From NCBI GenBank assembly GCA_020555865.1, contig JAJCJJ010000004.1, forward strand, positions 1 to 64,000: a stretch of 64,000 nucleotides of DNA. Reading direction: 5' to 3'. The translations under genes were made by a program, and so were the position numbers. The notes beneath the pieces are model-generated. The model worked only from the letters and a program-made list of their open reading frames with translations. It was not told where the DNA came from and made no database searches. Numbering within the stretch: position 1 is the stretch's first letter; each line of letters opens with the position of its first letter. Shown here one piece after another: positions 16,329-23,182 of the stretch. The DNA is from a bacterium 210917-DFI.7.65. GTDB taxonomy: Bacteria > Bacillota > Clostridia > Oscillospirales > Oscillospiraceae.

Positions 16329-16580
16329 GTGAAAGAAATTTTGATTGCAGTGAAAGAAGTTACGGATGGAGCCGGAACGCCGCACCGGTTTTCCTACTAT
16401 CGCCTGGAAGATGCAAAGGGGTATGGCGTGTGTGTCAAAAGCGGACAGGGCGGAACAGCCGTGGTGCCGGGGATCACGATGCGCCGCAGCAGGATTGATG
16501 CGCTTCTGGGAAAACTGATCCGCTTTGCTGTGTCGCCCGTCTGCGCCCGGGATGTGGTGGAGGACTGGCTGGCCCTGTGA
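16329..16580 (+). CDS. DUF6514-family small protein (83 aa)
   Basis: The protein starts MKEILIAVKEVTDGAGTPHRFSYY and ends in FAVSPVCARDVVEDWLAL, matching my memory of DUF6514 proteins from Oscillospirales. Function unknown; soluble, no signal or membrane segment. The open frame extends upstream to 16182, but the GTG at 16329 with GAAAGG about 11 bases upstream gives the family start; a GTG at 16320 is too close to that site. Monocistronic, with its own extended -10 promoter. Confidence 0.7.
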   Translation: MKEILIAVKEVTDGAGTPHRFSYYRLEDAKGYGVCVKSGQGGTAVVPGITMRRSRIDALLGKLIRFAVSPVCARDVVEDWLAL

Positions 16581-16625
16581 CAGGCCGGACATGGCGCGCC
16601 CACTCGAACGATTTGTATCTTTTTA

Positions 16626-16654
16626 TTGCTTTTCTATTGAAAACCGCCTATAAT
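16626..16654 (+). promoter_or_regulatory. Sigma-A promoter for glnS
   Basis: TTGCTT (16626-16631), 17 bp, TATAAT (16649-16654). Transcription should start near 16661, leaving a leader of about 180 nt. Confidence 0.65.
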
Positions 16655-16660
16655 AAGAAC

Positions 16661-16840
16661 CACTATCACACATAAAAACAAGAGCAGCGTGCGGGGGAGC
16701 GAGACAATGCGCATCCCCTCTGTGCCGGAGAAAAGCCGGGGACGTGGAAAACCCAGAAGGGGCCATGCCTGCGGCTTTGTGCAGTTTCGCTGCGGCGTCC
16801 GTACAGCCAGGGCGCACAATGAACAGAGGAGTGAACGGCT
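16661..16840 (+). promoter_or_regulatory. Long structured leader of glnS
   Basis: About 180 nt between promoter and start codon, GC-rich. Helices that can form include GGACG (16740-16744) with CGTCC (16796-16800), which encloses GCAG-TTTCG-CTGC (16781-16793), and a GGGG/CCCC hairpin near 16692-16719. There is no T-box sequence and no clear terminator. It may be a cis-regulatory RNA or simply a structured untranslated region. Confidence 0.4.
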
Positions 16841-18541
16841 ATGGCGGAAGAGAACAAGAACGATTCTATGGAAGAAACTTCCGAGGGGAGAAATTTTATC
16901 CATGCTTTTATTGAAGAAGATATTGCGCCCGGCGGACAATTTGAAGGAATGACAGTGCATACTCGGTTTCCGCCGGAACCGAATGGATACCTTCATATCG
17001 GCCACTGCAAGGCGCTGTGCATTGACTTCGGCACGGCGGAAAAGTTTGGGGGCCTGTGTAATTTACGGATGGATGATACCAATCCCAGTAAAGAGGATAC
17101 GGAATATGTAGATGCGATCAAAGAAGATATCCGCTGGCTCGGCTTTACTTGGGACGATCGCTTTTATTATGCTTCCGACTATTTTGATCAAATGTACGAA
17201 TGTGCAGTGGGACTGATTAAAAAGGGTCTGGCCTATGTGTGCGAGCTGACGGCGGATCAAATGCGTCAAATGCGCGGGGATACTGCAGCCCCTGCGCAGT
17301 GCCCCTACCGGGATCGACCTGTTGAAGAGAATCTGGCGCTGTTTGAACGCATGAAAAACGGTGAGTTTCCCGACAGCAGTATGACGCTGCGGGCGAAGAT
17401 CGATCCGGCTTCGGGCAATTTCAACCTGCGCGATCCGGTAATCTACCGGATCAACCATGCCCACCATCACCGCCAGGGGGATAAATGGTGCATTTATCCG
17501 ATGTACGATTTTGCCCATCCTATTGAAGATGCGCTGGAGCGCATTACCCACAGCTTGTGTTCTCTGGAATTTGAAGCGCATCGCCCGCTGTACAATTGGG
17601 TGGTGGAGCACTGTGACCTTCCGGCTAAGCCTCGTCAGATTGAATTTGCCCGGCTCGGCATCGACCACACGGTGATGAGCAAACGCAAGCTGCGTCAGTT
17701 GGTGGAGGAAGGAAAGGTTTCTGGATGGGACGATCCCCGTATGCCCACGCTGTGCGGACTGCGCCGCCGGGGCTATACGCCGGCCTCCATTCGTAACTTC
17801 TGTGAGCGCATTGGTGTGTCTAAGGCCAGCAGCACGGTGGAATACAGTTTCCTGGAACACTGCCTGCGGGAGGATCTCAATGTCACGGCACAGCGTGTCA
17901 TGGCTGTGCTGCGCCCCATCCGCCTGACGATTACCAACTATCCCGAGGGGCAGAGCGAAACCGTTTGCGTGGAAAACAATCCGTTGGATCCGGATTCCGG
18001 CAGCCGTGAAGTGACGTTTTCCCGCCATTTGTGGATTGAGGCAGAAGACTTTTTGGAGACGCCGGTGCCGAAATACAAGCGTTTGTTCCCGGGCGGTCCG
18101 GAATGCCGCCTGAAAGGGGCATATCTGATCACCTGTACCGGCTGTGTCAAAGATGAAACCGGCGCTGTGACGGAGATTTTGTGCGAGTATGACCCGGAGA
18201 GCCGTGGTGGCGATCCGGCCGACGGCCGCAAGGTCAAAGGCGCCACCATCCATTGGGTGGATGCTGCCACAGCGGTGGACGCGGAGGTGCGCCTGTATGA
18301 CAATCTGTTTTTGGATGCCGATCCCGACGGCGCGGACAAAAACTTTTTGGACTGTATCAATCCGGCTTCTTTGAAAGTTTTGAAAAACTGCAAAGTGGAA
18401 GCAGGACTTGCGGATGCGGCAGCGCCTGCGCATTTCCAGTTTATGCGTCAGGGATATTTCTGCCTGGACAATCAGGACAGTTGCCCGGGGCATCTGGTCT
18501 TTAACCGTTCTGTCAGTTTGAAAGACAGTTTTAAAAAGTGA
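16841..18541 (+). CDS. glnS: Glutamine--tRNA ligase
   Basis: 566 residues. Class I synthetase charging tRNA-Gln directly. RFPPEPNGYLHIGH (42-55) is the HIGH signature, HTVMSKRKL near residue 278 is the KMSKS equivalent, and the C-terminal half is the beta-barrel anticodon-binding domain with the usual REVTFSRHLWIEAEDF block. Many Firmicutes lack GlnRS and use GatCAB instead; its presence here fits a subset of Clostridia. ATG after GAGGAG. Length and motifs are intact. Confidence 0.97.
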   Translation: MAEENKNDSMEETSEGRNFIHAFIEEDIAPGGQFEGMTVHTRFPPEPNGYLHIGHCKALCIDFGTAEKFGGLCNLRMDDTNPSKEDTEYVDAIKEDIRWLGFTWDDRFYYASDYFDQMYECAVGLIKKGLAYVCELTADQMRQMRGDTAAPAQCPYRDRPVEENLALFERMKNGEFPDSSMTLRAKIDPASGNFNLRDPVIYRINHAHHHRQGDKWCIYPMYDFAHPIEDALERITHSLCSLEFEAHRPLYNWVVEHCDLPAKPRQIEFARLGIDHTVMSKRKLRQLVEEGKVSGWDDPRMPTLCGLRRRGYTPASIRNFCERIGVSKASSTVEYSFLEHCLREDLNVTAQRVMAVLRPIRLTITNYPEGQSETVCVENNPLDPDSGSREVTFSRHLWIEAEDFLETPVPKYKRLFPGGPECRLKGAYLITCTGCVKDETGAVTEILCEYDPESRGGDPADGRKVKGATIHWVDAATAVDAEVRLYDNLFLDADPDGADKNFLDCINPASLKVLKNCKVEAGLADAAAPAHFQFMRQGYFCLDNQDSCPGHLVFNRSVSLKDSFKK

Positions 18542-18642
18542 TGAGCAGGCCGTTTGGGCGGAAATATTTGAGTGGGGGAGCCCGTTTGGCGGTGCAACTC
18601 CCTCTATAAACACGTACATCGCAAGGAAAGGAGAGAAAGCGC

Positions 18643-19209
18643 ATGAAAAAAGTATTGCTGTTTCTGGCCGATGGATTTGAAGAATGTGAAGGGCTGATCG
18701 TGGTAGATATTCTGCGCCGGGCGGGAATATCGGTGACAACGGCGTCCATCATGGGACGGGAGCAGGTCGTTTCTTCCCACCAGATAAAGATTGCGGCCGA
18801 TGTGCTGGCGGAACAGGTGGAGCCGGCGCAGTTCGATGCAGTCGTTCTGCCTGGCGGTATTCCCGGCACGCCGAATCTGAAGGCGTGTCCCTTGGTAACG
18901 GACGCCTGCCGCAACTTTTTCAAGTCGGGAAAACTGGTGGCAGCGATCTGCGCTGCGCCCAGTATTCTCGGTGCACTGGGTCTGCTGCAGGGAAAACGGG
19001 CGACGGTATATCCCGGCATGGAGGATACGCTGGCCGGAGCGGAGCATGCCCCTGGTGAGGTGGTGGTGGACGGCAACCTGATCACCAGCCGCAGTATGGG
19101 AACGGCGATTCCATTTGCTCTGACGATCGCTGCGTATTTGCTGGAAGATCCGGCGGCGGCAGAGCAATTGGCGGGCAGTATCTGTTACGGGCATTATGAA
19201 ACGTATTGA
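18643..19209 (+). CDS. DJ-1/PfpI-family protein
   Basis: 188 residues of the DJ-1 superfamily, small oxidative-stress proteins with reported glyoxalase/deglycase or chaperone activity; the exact activity is debated for the family. The nucleophile elbow AAICAAPSIL contains C103, and an N-terminal Glu (FEECEG, near residue 14) is in the usual position to hold it. FLADGFEE and LPGGIPG are also family signatures. AAAGGAG 9 bases upstream of ATG. A ferredoxin gene follows 23 bp downstream, suggesting a small redox unit. Confidence 0.9.
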   Translation: MKKVLLFLADGFEECEGLIVVDILRRAGISVTTASIMGREQVVSSHQIKIAADVLAEQVEPAQFDAVVLPGGIPGTPNLKACPLVTDACRNFFKSGKLVAAICAAPSILGALGLLQGKRATVYPGMEDTLAGAEHAPGEVVVDGNLITSRSMGTAIPFALTIAAYLLEDPAAAEQLAGSICYGHYETY

Positions 19210-19232
19210 TGATACAGAAAGAAGGATTTTGT

Positions 19233-19427
19233 ATGCGTATTGATTTTGGGAAAGACTGTATTGGCTGTGGGGCTTGTGTAGGAGCCTGTCCGGAAGTGTT
19301 TGAATTCGACACGGATGTGTATAAGGTGAAGGTTAATATCGGGGCGGACTTCTCCCAGCACATGGCCGCCATCCGGGAAGCGGCAGACATTTGTCCGGTG
19401 GGCAATATTAAAGTCGTGGAACCGTAA
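19233..19427 (+). CDS. Single-cluster 4Fe-4S ferredoxin
   Basis: 64 residues. Cysteines C9, C12 and C15 (CIGCGAC) plus C54 (ICPVG) are the expected ligands of one [4Fe-4S] cluster, as in Thermotoga-type ferredoxins; C19 is the extra CP cysteine. Small electron carrier. An earlier in-frame ATG (19206) has no ribosome-binding site, while GAAGGA lies 6 bases before the ATG at 19233. Likely cotranscribed with the DJ-1 gene and ended by the strong terminator downstream. Confidence 0.92.
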   Translation: MRIDFGKDCIGCGACVGACPEVFEFDTDVYKVKVNIGADFSQHMAAIREAADICPVGNIKVVEP

Positions 19428-19467
19428 AAAGATGTTTTTACAGCGCTGGCTGTCAGCTTAGAAAAGG

Positions 19468-19510
19468 AATATTCGGGGCCGCAGCAGTGCTGCGGCCCCG
19501 AATATTTTTC
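19468..19510 (+). terminator. Strong intrinsic terminator
   Basis: 18-bp stem (19468-19485 with 19489-19506), very GC-rich core GGGGCCGCAGC, loop AGT, followed by TTTC. Confidence 0.85.
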
Positions 19511-19531
19511 GTTCAGGCAGGAGGTAAACGA

Positions 19532-19663
19532 ATGGAAATTGATAGCATGACCCAGACAGAACTTGCATCTTACCTTGAAACTCTGACCAAGCTGGTAGAG
19601 GCCACAGCAAAAGACCCGCAGGACGCAGCCCGCATTATCCGGGACGCAATCCCCAAGCAGTAA
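19532..19663 (+). CDS. Orphan 43-residue ORF, function unknown
   Basis: ATG at 19532 with a near-perfect ribosome-binding site GGAGGT (19520-19525, 6-base spacing). The product starts MEIDSMTQTELASYLETL and ends RIIRDAIPKQ: a small acidic helical protein with two likely amphipathic helices and no membrane segment. I believe similar small proteins occur in multiple copies in gut clostridia but cannot verify it here. It is followed by two hairpins (19669-19747), so ORF plus hairpins may form one unit. Confidence 0.55.
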   Translation: MEIDSMTQTELASYLETLTKLVEATAKDPQDAARIIRDAIPKQ

Positions 19664-19668
19664 AAAAA

Positions 19669-19747
19669 GATAGCCGCCCAGCCCTGAACAAGCAAGCGAC
19701 TATCTAAGACCCAAACGGAGGCGGTTAGATCCTGCCATCTATCCGCC
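19669..19747. repeat. Two imperfect hairpins after the 43-residue ORF
   Basis: Hairpin 1: GATAGCCGC (19669-19677) with GCGACTATC (19696-19704), one mismatch. Hairpin 2: GGCGGTTAGAT (19720-19730) with ATCTATCCGCC (19737-19747), one mismatch, loop CCTGCC. Neither has a T run. Together with the upstream ORF this looks like a compact element. No target-site duplication could be recognised. Confidence 0.5.
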
Positions 19748-19853
19748 CCCACTATAACACAACTGGCAGGGAAAAGCAATAGCCGGGGGGGGGCAGCCCT
19801 CCATGGCAAGGAGGAAAACGAATCCACATGATACAAAACAACCGTTTTGTCTA

Positions 19854-19930
19854 TTGACATTTCGGCAATACACAGTATAATTTTGCACAGAAAACTAATA
19901 GCGTTAGATATTAATGTGGTTAGAGATTAA
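19854..19930 (+). promoter_or_regulatory. Consensus promoter and candidate MarR operator
   Basis: TTGACA (19854-19859), 16 bp, TATAAT (19876-19881), a full-consensus sigma-A promoter. Just downstream are two near-identical 12-mers, GTTAGATATTAA (19903-19914) and GTTAGAGATTAA (19919-19930), one difference, spaced 16 bp. An ACAAAAC-AACC-GTTTTGT inverted repeat lies just upstream (19833-19850). The position around the start site suggests autoregulation by the MarR protein encoded next. Confidence 0.65.
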
Positions 19931-19962
19931 GTTGCAATTTATGCAGCACTGCTGCGCCCGGA

Positions 19963-20499
19963 GTGCAGGAGAACAATGGAACAAAAAAGCAGAAGGTTGT
20001 GGGAAAAATCGTGGGAACAGAGAAAAGCAAGGCCCTGGCGGGCGAAATGTTTGATGAACTTTGGCGCCTGGTGCGCGGACCTTATAATAGTATCCATGTT
20101 GCGACCATGGGAGAATGCGCGACGCTGGAATATCTGAGTGAACAGGAAAGCCCTGTATCACCGACTGAGTTGAGCCGTTTTTTCAATGTGTCCACGGCGC
20201 GGATTACCACGCTGATTAATCAGCTGGAACGGAAATGCTACGTCCGGCGCATGCCTGTGCCGGATGACCGGCGGAAAGTGCTGATCCAGATCACGGAGGC
20301 AGGCCAGAATGCGGCAAAAGTACGAAAAGATGTGATACTTCGGTATCTTCAGGAATTGATGGATGAATTGGGCGAAAAGGATGCCAGGGAATATATCCGG
20401 CTGATCCGGCGGATTACCGCCTTTTGCGGAACACACCCGTTTGAACCGAAGTATTCCTCGGAAGAAAGCGGTGTGTGCATTCAGCAGGAGAGAGACTAA
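19963..20499 (+). CDS. MarR-family transcriptional regulator
   Basis: Winged-helix repressor of the MarR family, about 160-178 residues depending on start. The DNA-binding core is SPTELSRFFNVSTARITTLINQLERK followed by the wing RRMPVPDDRRKVLIQITEAG; DDRRK is the family wing signature. It probably represses itself and the downstream efflux operon. The start is unclear: the frame opens at GTG 19963 without a good ribosome-binding site, while the best site/ATG (AGGAG, ATG 19976) is in another frame and would join this frame if an A6 run (19983-19988) had one more A. GTG 20011 is another option. Confidence 0.85.
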   Translation: MQENNGTKKQKVVGKIVGTEKSKALAGEMFDELWRLVRGPYNSIHVATMGECATLEYLSEQESPVSPTELSRFFNVSTARITTLINQLERKCYVRRMPVPDDRRKVLIQITEAGQNAAKVRKDVILRYLQELMDELGEKDAREYIRLIRRITAFCGTHPFEPKYSSEESGVCIQQERD

Positions 20500-20519
20500 A
20501 CAGAGGAGGAATACGACCG

Positions 20520-21980
20520 ATGTCAAGAAGAATTACAGCGCTGCTGCTGGCGTTGGCTATGAGCGGCGTTTTGTTTGCCACAGCGCTGGCAGAGGAAGAT
20601 ACTGCAGAACAAAGCGCACAGACTGCTCAGGCGGAAGCGCGGAGTGAAACGACGGCGGACAATGCAGCCACAAAAAGCACTGCGGAGGGCGTGCAGGGAG
20701 AAACGGACACTGCCGCCGCACCGGTACAGGAGACAACACAAGAGAACGAAGCGGATGCGAATGTGCCGGATTTGTCGCCTGTGGCGGATTTGACCTTTGC
20801 GCAGGTGGAAGAGCGCGTGCGCAACAACAATCTGACGATTTTGGCGCTGGAAGAAAATATTGCCGCCGTGGAAGCTACGGACTATAAAGAGCTTCTCCGG
20901 GATTTGGATGACCAGCTGGATGAACTGGAAGATGCAAAGGACGGGATTGAAGCGCTGATCGGGCAGCTGCAGTCTTCCGTAGAACCTCCGCTTACGTCTG
21001 GAGAAGAGAGCAATGTCGATCTGAAGCTGTATGGACAGGTGACCGTAAATAATTTGTTGACCAAAGCACTGGCCAGTGCTACTGTCGCTTCGCTCGAATC
21101 CAGCATTGAGTCGCTGGAGGACACCATTGCCGATATTCGCAGCGGTAAAACGCAGAAAACAGCACAGGATGGAATCCGCCAAATGGAAAACCTGGAGGAC
21201 CAGGTGGTCGTGGGTGCAGAAAACCTGTATATGACAGTATTGGAACTGCAGAATACACGTTCTGCTCTGGAACGCTCCCTCGAGGCCATGGACCGCACCA
21301 TCCAGGAGATGGAGCTGCGCTATCAGCTGGGGCAGATTTCCGCACTTCAGCTGCAGCAGGCCAAAGGCGGACGCACACAGATTGAAAGCGGCATCGCTAC
21401 GCTGGAAAGCAGCATGGACGGCGCTGTTGTACAATTGGAAATGATGGTGGGCGCGGACGTGACCGGAAGAATGCGCGTAGCAGAGGTTCCGGAGATTTCA
21501 GATGCGCTGGTAGAAGCCATCGATTATGAAAAGGAAGTAGAAAGTGCCAAGGAGCGGAGCTATGACCTCTATGCGGCTCGGGTGACGCTGAATGATGCGG
21601 AAGAGGACTATAAAGAAGCCAAAAAAGAGCACGGCAAAAATACATATGAACGTAAAATGGCGGAGCACCAATGGCAAGCTGCGCAATATACCTATCAGGC
21701 CGCAGAGCAGAGCTTTGAGGCGCAGTTTCGTGCCCTGTGCGCCTCTGTAAAGGATTATCATCAGATTTTGAAAGCCAAGGAAACAGCGCTGGCCATTGAG
21801 CAGGCGGATTTTGAAGCACAGAAGCTCAAATATGAGCAGGGATCCATTTCAAAGAACACCTATTTGACCGCCCAGGACGATCTCGCTGCGGCGCGCGATG
21901 AGGTTACGACGGCAAAACACAACCTATATACCGCTTACCGCTCTTATGAATGGGCAATCAACAGCGGCGTGATGGGCTGA
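20520..21980 (+). CDS. TolC-like coiled-coil exported protein of an RND system
   Basis: 486 residues. Signal peptide MSRRITALLLALAMSGVLFATALA, an acidic low-complexity linker (about 25-85), then long helical coiled-coil segments (about 90-480) with the repeated hairpin pattern of TolC-family outer-membrane efflux proteins; LRYQLGQISALQLQQAK and KYEQGSISKNTYL are typical TolC turns. In a monoderm there is no outer membrane, so it may span the cell wall or link pump parts. An in-frame GTG/ATG exists upstream, but the ATG at 20520 has GAGGAGG with 9-base spacing. Second gene of the MarR operon, followed by the HlyD-like lipoprotein. Confidence 0.8.
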   Translation: MSRRITALLLALAMSGVLFATALAEEDTAEQSAQTAQAEARSETTADNAATKSTAEGVQGETDTAAAPVQETTQENEADANVPDLSPVADLTFAQVEERVRNNNLTILALEENIAAVEATDYKELLRDLDDQLDELEDAKDGIEALIGQLQSSVEPPLTSGEESNVDLKLYGQVTVNNLLTKALASATVASLESSIESLEDTIADIRSGKTQKTAQDGIRQMENLEDQVVVGAENLYMTVLELQNTRSALERSLEAMDRTIQEMELRYQLGQISALQLQQAKGGRTQIESGIATLESSMDGAVVQLEMMVGADVTGRMRVAEVPEISDALVEAIDYEKEVESAKERSYDLYAARVTLNDAEEDYKEAKKEHGKNTYERKMAEHQWQAAQYTYQAAEQSFEAQFRALCASVKDYHQILKAKETALAIEQADFEAQKLKYEQGSISKNTYLTAQDDLAAARDEVTTAKHNLYTAYRSYEWAINSGVMG

Positions 21981-21997
21981 GCAGGAGGACACAGAAC

Positions 21998-23176
21998 ATG
22001 AAGAAAAAACAGCACAAACGCGTTGCCGCTCTGGCGCTGACTGTGGCATTGACTGTGGCATTGACCGGCTGCGGCTCTGATTCGCAGGAAGGTTCCGACC
22101 TTGAGCAAATGGCGGGGACTGCCGTACAGATTGAAACGGTTTCGGCGGAGACGATTTCAGCGGAAAATACGGTGTCCGGCCAGGTGGGCGCCGACAATGA
22201 GCGGTCTATTTATATTGCCACCAGTGCAAAGTGCACTGCCGTAAACCATCGGGCGGGGGACTCCGTTCAGGCGGGCGAGGTGATCTGTACGTTGGATCTT
22301 GGCAGTACACTGGCTTCTTACCATGCAGCGAACATCAGCTATCAATCCAGCACTCAGAGCTATCAGGACCAGGCTGCGGTGTTTGAATCTCAAATTGCCC
22401 TGTATCAGAAAAACCTGGACAATACTAAGGCCCTTTATGAAATTGGTGCCGCTTCGCAGACGGAAATCGATCAGGCAGAATTGCAGTTGCAATCTGCTGT
22501 GGCGCAGAAAAATGCTACGCTTTCGCAGTTGGAAGCCGGTATTCAAAGTGCTAAATCCAATGTGGAACAGCTGAGCATTGCACTGGAAAATGTGGATGAC
22601 AGCGGAAATGTTATTGCGCCCATTTCCGGTACGCTTGTGAGTATGAACGCAGTGGAAAACAGTATGATTTCCACATCCATGCCGGTGGCTGTCATTGACG
22701 GCGTGGATCAGATGAAAGTGACGGTTTCTGTGTCTGAGGCACTGGTGCCCAAGCTGACCATTGGCGACAGTGCAGATATTGCTGTCAGCGCAGCAGGGAA
22801 ATCTTTTGTTGGCACAATCCGCTCCGTTGACCGGGCAGCCAACCTGCAGACTAAGCTGTATACGGTCACCCTCTCTGTGCCTGCCGACGTCGCGGGTCTG
22901 CTCTCGGGTATGTTTGCCGATGTGACATTTCATACAGAAACTTCTGAGAATGCAATCGTGGTGCCTTCGGATGCGATCCTGACCAATGGTGATCTTCAGT
23001 ATGTGTTTGTGGTGGAAGAGGATACGGCAAAATATACAGAAGTAACGACCGGACTCACCGGAAACGGGGTTACTGAGGTGACCTCCGGCCTGTCCGCCGG
23101 ACAGCAGCTGGTCACAGTCGGCCAGACGTATTTAACCGACGGCACTCCCGTGCGAATCGTGTCCGGGGAGGAATAA
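21998..23176 (+). CDS. RND/HlyD-type adaptor lipoprotein (membrane fusion protein)
   Basis: 392 residues. The N-terminus MKKKQHKRVAALALTVAL ends in lipobox LTGC, so the mature protein is a lipoprotein on the outer face of the membrane. Then come a biotinyl-lipoyl half motif (VNHRAGDSVQAGEVICTLD), a coiled-coil hairpin (about 110-200), the second lipoyl half (VIAPISGTLVSMNAVENSM), a beta-barrel and a membrane-proximal domain ending in TDGTPVRIV. Adaptors of this kind link an RND pump to its outer partner. AGGAGG 9 bases before the ATG. The RND permease starts 6 bp downstream. Confidence 0.9.
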   Translation: MKKKQHKRVAALALTVALTVALTGCGSDSQEGSDLEQMAGTAVQIETVSAETISAENTVSGQVGADNERSIYIATSAKCTAVNHRAGDSVQAGEVICTLDLGSTLASYHAANISYQSSTQSYQDQAAVFESQIALYQKNLDNTKALYEIGAASQTEIDQAELQLQSAVAQKNATLSQLEAGIQSAKSNVEQLSIALENVDDSGNVIAPISGTLVSMNAVENSMISTSMPVAVIDGVDQMKVTVSVSEALVPKLTIGDSADIAVSAAGKSFVGTIRSVDRAANLQTKLYTVTLSVPADVAGLLSGMFADVTFHTETSENAIVVPSDAILTNGDLQYVFVVEEDTAKYTEVTTGLTGNGVTEVTSGLSAGQQLVTVGQTYLTDGTPVRIVSGEE

Positions 23177-23182
23177 CGATTC

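Noticed and set aside
16689..16952. 87-codon plus-strand frame in the glnS leader
   Set aside because: It overlaps glnS in another frame, is Arg-rich and has no ribosome-binding site; the region is better read as an untranslated leader.
19570..19860. Minus-strand 96-codon frame opposite the 43-residue ORF
   Set aside because: No ribosome-binding site, unusual composition, crosses both hairpins; the plus-strand ORF has a far better start.
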